A stretch of DNA of 64,000 nt from Neurospora tetrasperma FGSC 2508 (taxonomy: Eukaryota > Ascomycota > Sordariomycetes > Sordariales > Sordariaceae), in contig NW_009799104.1 in NCBI RefSeq assembly GCF_000213175.1, forward strand, positions 2,049,724 to 2,113,723. The letters run 5' to 3'. How positions within the stretch are numbered: position 1 is the first letter of the stretch; every line of letters starts with the position of its first letter. The translations under genes and the position numbers were made by a program. Shown here one piece after another: positions 58,727 through 64,000 of this stretch. The notes beneath the pieces are model-generated. The model was given only the letters and a program-made list of their open reading frames with translations, was not told where the DNA came from and did not search any database.

Positions 58727-60463
58727 CGTAGAGTCAGCACACCGGGCAGCCCAGTCCAGTTTCGTCCCGCGGCGCAGACTTTCGTCGCAGTGCAGGTGGA
58801 CGGTGCAGCATTTTTGCAGCAGTGGTCAGAAAGGCCGTCGTTCGTTGGCCGGGGCTTGGGGCTGGTGCCCGGTGCCTGTGCACCTGATCACCTCGATCAA
58901 TCAGCGATCCGACCCGCGCTCCCTAGAGGTACCCAAGGTGGTAGAGGTCGGTAGCACTGCACTCACTCTCTGGCACTCTCGTCCTGGGCCCTGCCTGTGA
59001 CTTGTGGTTCTGAAGGGAAAGACTGGACGACCGGACGAAAAAAGAGTCAATGAAAGGCCTGAAATTCAAGCCATGCCGCTTTCCAGGATTCTCCACTGCC
59101 CTGGACGTCTTGGACCACCCCCCCAGCCCGCCTTCCGTTTGCGCTAGCAGGTTGTTGCAGTGCTCTGCTCCGTTCCCGACCCCTCTGGCCGCCGCCCTCT
59201 CCTCGCTCTCTTTCGCTGACTGCCGTCCTGCCTCCTTTCGAGTCCGTTCCATTTTCTCTCCTTCTCACCACCTTCGGCAGCCCGCCACCCCCCAAAACCC
59301 GATCCATCGTCATTTATCCGCGTCCGTCTGCTGCCCGCCCCCTTTCACTACTCACTTCTGCCCCGACACAGCAGACGCTGCAGACGACAGACGTCTTTTT
59401 ATTTGTTCCTTTTTTTCCTTTCCTTTCGGGGGTTTGTTATTGAGAAGGCGGCTCGCATTCAAGTTGTCCACCACCAAATAGACGGATTCTTCGTTCCCCA
59501 TCCCATCCACCCAGCTTCCTCTCTTCGCGCGCGACCCTCTGAGCCTCCTTCGATCCGTTCGCATACCACTCACTCCTCGCTTGCGCAAAGAAGCAACAGC
59601 CGACTGGGGAAGCCTCTCGTAATCACCACGGCACTCCACCCAAGGAATCGACCCAATTTCAGCAACCCATCTGTGCCCCCCGTATCCCGGTCGTCCAGTA
59701 CCTATACTTGGTCAATTTCGAAGAAGCTGAATTGCAGAAAGTGCAAAGCAATTCAGCCACCATCGTCGTCGTCGTCGTCGTTCGTCGTTCGCATCTTCGA
59801 ATAGGACCTCCTGTCCGTTTCCCGACTTTGGTCGCTGCATCCCGACCAGCAGTCCTTCCCTTCCGGCATCCGCCAACCCCAGCCCCGTCCGTCTCACCGA
59901 CTAGACCGAGAACGCAAGAGGACCCAGCGTGTTTACCGAAACCAGGGTGAGTGTTGGTTCGTTTGTCGCTTGTCTCTCTTGCTGTGGGCGTGGCCTGGAG
60001 TGGCCCGCTTCTGAATGATCTCTTGCCGTCATGGCCTGGTCTCCAGGCACAACCATGCTTCCTTCCCTGGATCCCTATTGCACACAGAACAGCCTTGCCT
60101 TGGCACACCTGTAGGAACCATCCATCGTCTGCCAATTCATGGTTTCCACACACCACTGCACTTTTTCCTCCTTTTCCACCTCCTTCCTGTCAATCCCTTC
60201 CACCCAGTTACGCAATACACACATGGGCCCCTAGGTCTCCTGTCTGGGGACGTTATCCGTCATCGTTGTTATCGGCACCACGCACGCACACACTTTCCTG
60301 TCATCGATACAGTCATTATCCTCAACAATCACTGACCGCCGATTTCAATTGCCTAGACGTGCGACGACATCCTGATTGACGACCATCACCTCTAGTCACG
60401 ACCCCGTCGACTCTCAACCTCAACTAGAACACACGATAATTTGAGTGACGACAATCCGACACT
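58727..60463. other. Promoter and 5' leader of ck-1b, with possible 5'-UTR intron
   Basis: Composition returns to normal immediately outside the transposon. From 59090 the top strand is strongly pyrimidine-rich. A GTGAGT donor at 59947 and a CTGAC branch / CCTAG acceptor ending at 60356 could bound a 410-bp 5'-UTR intron; this is a visual guess. No separate gene is supported. Confidence 0.45.
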
Positions 60464-61994
60464 ATGGCTTCGTCGACGTCCTCCAACGTCGTCGGTGTAC
60501 ACTACCGAGTGGGAAAGAAAATTGGAGAGGGTTCATTTGGTGTCATTTTCGAGGGTACCAACCTCCTCAACAACCAGCAGGTTGCCATCAAATTCGTATG
60601 TCCTAGTTCTCGGACCGTGGCTCGTCGCGCCTTCCCCATACGCGACGTGGGATGAACTGGATTGACAAGTGATGTGATTATAGGAGCCGCGCAAGAGCGA
60701 TGCTCCCCAGCTTCGCGATGAGTACAGGACATACAAGATCCTTGTGGGATGCCGTGAGTACAGGCCTTTCTTGAGTCGTCATGGTTCCTTGCTAACATCG
60801 TATCTACAGCCGGGATCCCCAATGTCTACTACTTTGGCCAAGAAGGTCTTCACAACATCTTGGTTATTGATCTCCTCGGTCCCTCTTTAGAAGATCTCTT
60901 TGACCACTGCAATCGCCGGTTCAGTCTCAAGACGGTCGTTATGGTTGCCAAGCAAATGGTAGGTCGGCCGGTCGTCTTCCCCGTGTCCCCTGAAACGAGG
61001 TAATCTAACCTTTATGTAGCTGTCCCGTGTCCAAACTATTCACGAGAAGAACTTGATCTACCGCGATATCAAGCCCGACAACTTCTTGATTGGAAGGCAG
61101 GGAACCAAGACCGCCAATGTCATTCACGTAGTTGATTTCGGTATGGCCAAGCAGTACCGTGACCCCAAGACCAAGCAGCACATTCCCTACCGCGAAAGGA
61201 AATCGCTTTCGGGAACTGCCCGTTACATGTCCATCAACACCCATCTTGGCCGCGAACAATCCCGACGAGATGATCTCGAGGCCTTGGGTCACGTTTTCAT
61301 GTACTTCCTCCGCGGTGGCTTGCCGTGGCAAGGCCTCAAGGCTGCTACTAACAAGCAAAAGTACGAGAAGATTGGCGAAAAGAAGCAGACCACTGCCATC
61401 AAAGATCTCTGCGAAGGATTCCCCGAACAATTTGCCCAATACCTTACATACGTCCGCAACCTTGGCTTCGAGGATCAACCCGATTACGACTACCTCCGCG
61501 AACTTTTCTCTCAGGCGCTCAAGGATGCCGGTGGCGTTGAGGACGGCGAATATGACTGGATGAAGGTTAACAAGTCCGACAAGAAGGGGGACTGGGATCG
61601 GCCTGGGGCTTTGCACAACCCAAACGCGAGACCTGGGCCCTCAGCTATGGAAATCCACAACTCGAGGGGGCCCACGACCCATCACGCAAGCGACCCCCGA
61701 GCTCAATTGACGGCCGCTCGTTTAAACGCCCCGCAGCCCTCGCCTCCAGCTCAGCCGGGGCAGCGGGCGAAAGAGCAACCAAACGCCAACGCGCAGAATA
61801 ACCGGGCTTACAAGTCCCAACCCACACCCACCCAGTCGGCGGGAAATGGGGCGCAACCATACAACATGCAGCAGCCTCCGCAACGGACAATGACCCACAC
61901 TGCCACATCGAACACGAACCCACCACCTTCTAACCAGCCACAACAACAGCAAGGCGGCATCAAGGGCATTTGGAAGGCCCTGTGCTGCAGCTGA
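60464..61994 (+). CDS. ck-1b: Casein kinase I, Yck-type (ck-1b)
   Basis: Exons 60464-60595, 60684-60753, 60810-60958 and 61020-61994 encode 441 residues. The start is [17 protein letters not shown]. The kinase domain (about 14-285) shows the Gly loop [19 protein letters not shown] with the ATP-binding Lys43, [13 protein letters not shown] (catalytic loop), [11 protein letters not shown], and the CK1-specific [13 protein letters not shown] in place of APE. A Pro/Gln/Asn-rich tail of about 140 residues ends in WKALCCS. C-terminal CysCys marks the plasma-membrane Yck branch, whose members are palmitoylated there. The assignment to Neurospora ck-1b is from memory; the FRQ-linked clock kinase is the paralog ck-1a. 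The gene is the first one right of the heterochromatic block. Confidence 0.93.
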
Positions 61995-64000
61995 AAAGGG
62001 TGGTGCTGATTTTGTGTCCGTTTGTTTTAATAATATCCTTCAGTGAGCAACAACCAAAGACGGTGGCAGCTGTGTTGATGATCCTAACCGCTAACAGTGC
62101 GGCTAGCTTCAAAAGGAGAAAATGTGAGGAGCAAGTCTTCGTCCCATCTATATAGAGGGAATCCCGGGGGGGACGAGTCCTGTTGTATGAATTTGCCGAA
62201 ACATGGGGTTCTCAAATGTTTTTGCATGGGGACTATAGAGGATACCTTCCTTTGTTTTTCATAGCGGTCTTACTCGGCTACGCGCATCTGGCGTCTTTTA
62301 CTTGCTTGATCTACCTGGGGCACATCATTACGACCATACGATTAGTATTCCAGACTCAGTCTTCTGTCTTTCTCGCTATCTTCGCTTCCCCTCCCTCGAC
62401 CTCCCCGGGAACCCTTTCTTCTTTTACCATTTCTTGTTCCCTCCCTTCTTGGCTGGCCTTCGTTTGGCGAGAGGATGCTAGGATTTACGACGCCGGGCCG
62501 ATATGGAAGGCGGAGCCGACTCACGTGGAGGACAGTGGTCTCGGATGATCCAGTCTTTAATGACAGCTATTTCTTTCCCGACGAACCCGTGCAAACGGTC
62601 AAGCCTCCCCGATGTTGCCGCTGGAAGACGCGGTTCGGAGTGGGACGAAAGGGGAAGGAGGGGGAAACACGTGAGAAGTGGGAGGGGAAGTGACAGGGAA
62701 AGGTGAGGAGAGAAAGTTTGAAAAGATCTCGGGAAAACGAAAAAAGGGGAAAAGAGGAAAGAGTATTCATATTTGATTGGAACGGAACGCCTCGGTGTTT
62801 TAGTGTTGCTGTTTGCGGGTGTGGTTCTGAGCTTGTTACTGTCTGTCTATTGTCATTGTCTACCTTGTCTGTTGTTGCGCGCTATTGCTGTCTAGTCAGC
62901 ATCTTATACATCTCCGAACTACGTATAATAATCATTATATCCACTCACTCACTGATCCTGTATGGTATTGATCATGTTATCCTCTTCCATTGTTCTTTCA
63001 CGACATGATATGATCGAGGATGAGGTGGCGTAATAGAATTTCTTCTTCGATAATAGCTGTTTGGTGCCCTCTAAGCATTGTTTTATTCGTTCCTTCATTT
63101 CACCTTGCCACATCTACGGTTATCACTTACCTTTCAAGCTTGGACTGAGGCCGGACCTCCGGACCTATTGCATATACCCGCATTATCTCTCAGGGTTGAG
63201 GTTTGGGAATGTAGGGTTAAAGTATCGAACAACTACATACGTACCCTTCGACAACTACCAAACGCATCTGGCAGACATTTAACGCTATGTCTTCTACCCA
63301 ACTCTGCACGTCAATTCTTCAGCGATGATTCGGTAACTGCGCCATGACCTAGCGGGAAAATGTGAGGTCTCTTGCGAGGTGCTGGAAGAACAACGTATCG
63401 TGGAAATGCGAGGACGTCAAATCTGAGCCGTACTTTGTCCTATAAGTTTCTCTAACTCTTCATTTTTCTCCATATTCACCACTACTTGTCGACACTAATA
63501 TCGGGAACTTCAACCATCGTTCATTGGTAGTTGCCGTGGCAGAGAAATTCCCATCAGTAAGAAACAAATATTAGGAATCAACTCGTTGAGTCCCGTACGT
63601 CAAGCTCCTCATGGTAGTCGCCCTCCCCCCCCTCCCCACGGGCCACTGCTCAAGTCATAGGGTATAACTATTCTAGACTCCCTGTATCCATCTCGTGGAA
63701 TCTTCCTCTGGCAAGTAACCAAGGCTTGACTATCGTGAAGGTTTCCCTCATGTTACCCGTTCCAGTTGCTCAAGTCAAGCCATCGAACCCTGATTCACCA
63801 TATTTAAGTCTAGTCTAACACTTCTTTTCAACCACCATAACCGTTACCTCGGGCGTCATCACTAAAAAACCTCTATATTCCCTTCCTCCTCGTTAGCCGG
63901 TACTCAACGGGCAGCAACCACCACCTATTCTACTGAGTAATCATCGTTGGGGACGCCACGTAACCTCAGCCTGGTCTGGCCAGGGATCCGCTGGTACACA
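61995..64000. other. 3' flank of ck-1b and intergenic, no gene supported
   Basis: 2 kb with a purine-rich patch at about 62640-62765 and a C-rich CCCTCCCCCCCCTCCCC run near 63628-63645. Open frames lack recognisable motifs. A gene may begin beyond the window edge. Confidence 0.5.

Overview
The window is nuclear DNA of a filamentous ascomycete, almost certainly Neurospora (N. crassa or a close relative). Three things point there. Genes carry short introns (50-140 bp) with GTRNGT donors and CTRAC branch sites. Two genes match Neurospora loci I recognise: heterochromatin protein HPO and a casein kinase I. The single AT-rich block consists of transposons saturated with C-to-T / G-to-A changes, the mark of repeat-induced point mutation (RIP). 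From memory, unchecked, hpo and ck-1b lie close together on linkage group V.

Region 1 to 42.7 kb is ordinary gene-rich euchromatin with 13 protein genes. In order: NMN adenylyltransferase (+), a CPWCGQ-finger/coiled-coil protein (-), HP1/HPO (+), a 62-residue membrane protein (+), a histidine-phosphatase (PGAM-like) protein (-), ESCRT-0 VPS27 (-), a DOA4-like ubiquitin hydrolase (+), an ALDH3-type aldehyde dehydrogenase (+), a GT90/CAP10 glycosyltransferase (+), a TRAPPC2L-type TRAPP subunit (-), mitochondrial malonyl-CoA:ACP transacylase (-), exosome RRP4 (+), an AFG1-like ATPase (-) and nucleoporin NUP133 (+); the small membrane protein makes the total 14. Exon structures were worked out from conserved protein joins and splice signals. 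VPS27 and the ubiquitin hydrolase are divergently arranged and belong to the same endosomal sorting pathway.

Region 42.7 to 60.4 kb is a 17.8 kb gene desert containing an 817-base run of N and a 10.3 kb AT-rich block (48430-58724). The block is a nested insertion. The outer part is a DNA transposon of about 3.2 kb with terminal inverted repeats, a TA target duplication and a RIP-destroyed DDE_1 (pogo/Fot1-like) transposase on the minus strand. Inserted in it is a 7128 bp Ty3/gypsy LTR retrotransposon (50551-57678) with two 252 bp LTRs, an AGTAA target duplication and RIP-destroyed gag-pol. Both LTRs contain a tRNA-like segment. A separate 249 bp MITE-like element at 4049-4297 has TA flanks and 32 bp perfect inverted termini that resemble the termini of the outer transposon.

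Region 60.4 to 64 kb holds casein kinase I (ck-1b type, C-terminal CCS) and its 3' flank. The window therefore contains both a writer/reader component of Neurospora heterochromatin (HPO) and a typical target for it (the RIP-mutated nested transposons). No tRNA, rRNA or CRISPR feature was recognised.
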